Shown here piece by piece: positions 4,950 through 5,244 of a DNA stretch of 5,244 nt (its first letter is position 1; each line of letters starts with the position of its first letter). The DNA is from Pseudomonadota bacterium (GTDB lineage: Bacteria > Pseudomonadota > Alphaproteobacteria > Rhizobiales > Methyloligellaceae), in contig JADFHH010000161.1 of NCBI GenBank assembly GCA_022567275.1, positions 1-5,244 of the forward strand, in the 5' to 3' direction. The notes beneath the pieces are model-generated. The model worked only from the letters and a program-made list of their open reading frames with translations. It had not been told where the DNA came from and did not search any database. Position numbers and translations under genes: made by a program.

Positions 4950-5049
4950 ACTCCCTTGCGGGGAGGGGTCAGGGGCGGGGGCCTTTTCCTGGCAAAGAGG
5001 TCACCCCACCCGGTCCCTGCGGGCCCACCCTCCCCGTCAAGGGGAGGGT
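4950..5049. repeat. GC-rich palindromic intergenic repeat element
   Basis: Roughly 100 bp built of inverted halves. The right end is a strong hairpin (ACCCTCCCC at 5027-5035, loop GTCAA, GGGGAGGGT at 5041-5049). The left end is a related weaker one (CTCCC at 4951-4955, GGGAG at 4961-4965) in opposite orientation. Between them lie G-rich, then C-rich runs. On the minus strand it translates into the familiar spurious peptide PPLDGEGG...PPPLTPPRKG, commonly seen where dispersed palindromic elements of alphaproteobacteria are misread as genes. It lies 24 bases past the cysS stop and may help end or stabilise that transcript; no T-run follows the hairpin, so a standard intrinsic terminator is not supported. 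Confidence 0.7.
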
Positions 5050-5073
5050 ACTTTATATTCGCACTGCAGACAC

Positions 5074-5244
5074 TCATCGTGCAACTTCCCACGTCGTGCC
5101 CTCAGGCCCATCCTTCAGCGCGACGCCCATGGCCGCCAACTCATCGCGGAGGCGGTCGGCCTCGGTGAAATCTTTTGCTGCGCGCGCTGCATTTCTGGTG
5201 GCTATTAATTCTTTAACCCGCTCGTTTTCAACAAGTCGTGGTTG
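5074..5244 (-). CDS. cysS: Cysteinyl-tRNA synthetase, C-terminal 56 residues (partial)
   Basis: The minus strand from the right edge to TGA (5076-5074) reads QPRLVENERVKELIATRNAA and continues with ARAAKDFTEADRLRDELAA, MGVALKDGPEGTTWEVAR. The pattern RxxARxAKDFxxADRxRDELxxxGxxLxDGPxGTTW is the conserved end of CysS, the anticodon-side helical domain of the enzyme that charges tRNA-Cys. The rest of the gene is outside the window. Its stop is 259 bases upstream of the nadA start on the same strand, separated by the palindromic element and the nadA promoter, so cysS and the nad genes are probably separate transcripts. Confidence 0.9.
   Translation of the reverse strand, partial: QPRLVENERVKELIATRNAARAAKDFTEADRLRDELAAMGVALKDGPEGTTWEVAR

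Noticed and set aside
4898..5092. A small minus-strand frame encoding PPLDGEGG...LTPPRKG
   Set aside because: This is the usual misreading of a palindromic intergenic element, not a gene.

Overview
The window looks like a GC-rich alphaproteobacterial chromosome. The support is the combination of a SleB-type cell-wall hydrolase with a long N-terminal linker, a nadA-nadC pair, a cysS end, GC-rich codon use and a compact GC-rich palindromic intergenic element. No rRNA, tRNA or CRISPR array was seen, and the genus cannot be fixed from sequence reading alone.

Layout, left to right. Positions 1-99 hold an unassigned open frame on the minus strand that leaves the window. Positions 100-612 (minus) hold a ParD/RelB-like antitoxin gene followed by a RelE/ParE-family toxin gene with a 4-base ATGA overlap. 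The toxin gene is broken by one extra base at 329-330, so the antitoxin may now be an orphan. Positions 613-901 are an intergenic gap with no convincing promoter. Positions 902-1996 (plus) encode a membrane-anchored SleB/Hydrolase_2 cell-wall hydrolase. Positions 1998-2893 hold a complete hicA-hicB toxin-antitoxin module (minus) with its own promoter and two GTGTA-type palindromes. Positions 2873-4814 (minus) hold nadC and nadA, two steps of de novo NAD synthesis, transcribed nadA then nadC. They lie behind a promoter whose -10 box sits inside a perfect 9-bp-arm palindrome. Positions 4950-5049 hold the intergenic palindromic element. Positions 5074-5244 (minus) are the 3' end of cysS, encoding cysteinyl-tRNA synthetase.

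The main discovery is a 45-bp direct repeat (1953-1997 and 2894-2938) flanking the hicAB module. The right copy is the live 3' end of nadC. The left copy, read on the minus strand, still encodes the same 15 NadC residues (LTHSPKALDLGLDFY), then one Arg codon and a stop. The two differences between copies are both synonymous in the NadC frame. The simplest reading is that nadC once ended at 1947, overlapping the 3' end of the hydrolase gene tail to tail. A roughly 0.94-kb hicAB unit then entered at the nadC 3' end and supplied a replacement terminus (NQSPFT and a stop), as site-specific islands do at tRNA and gene 3' ends. No recombinase is encoded in the unit, so it would be non-autonomous or a remnant.

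Functionally, nadA and nadC form an operon for quinolinate synthesis and its conversion to nicotinate mononucleotide, with nadB not between them. The two toxin-antitoxin loci are accessory. The hydrolase and cysS are ordinary chromosomal genes.
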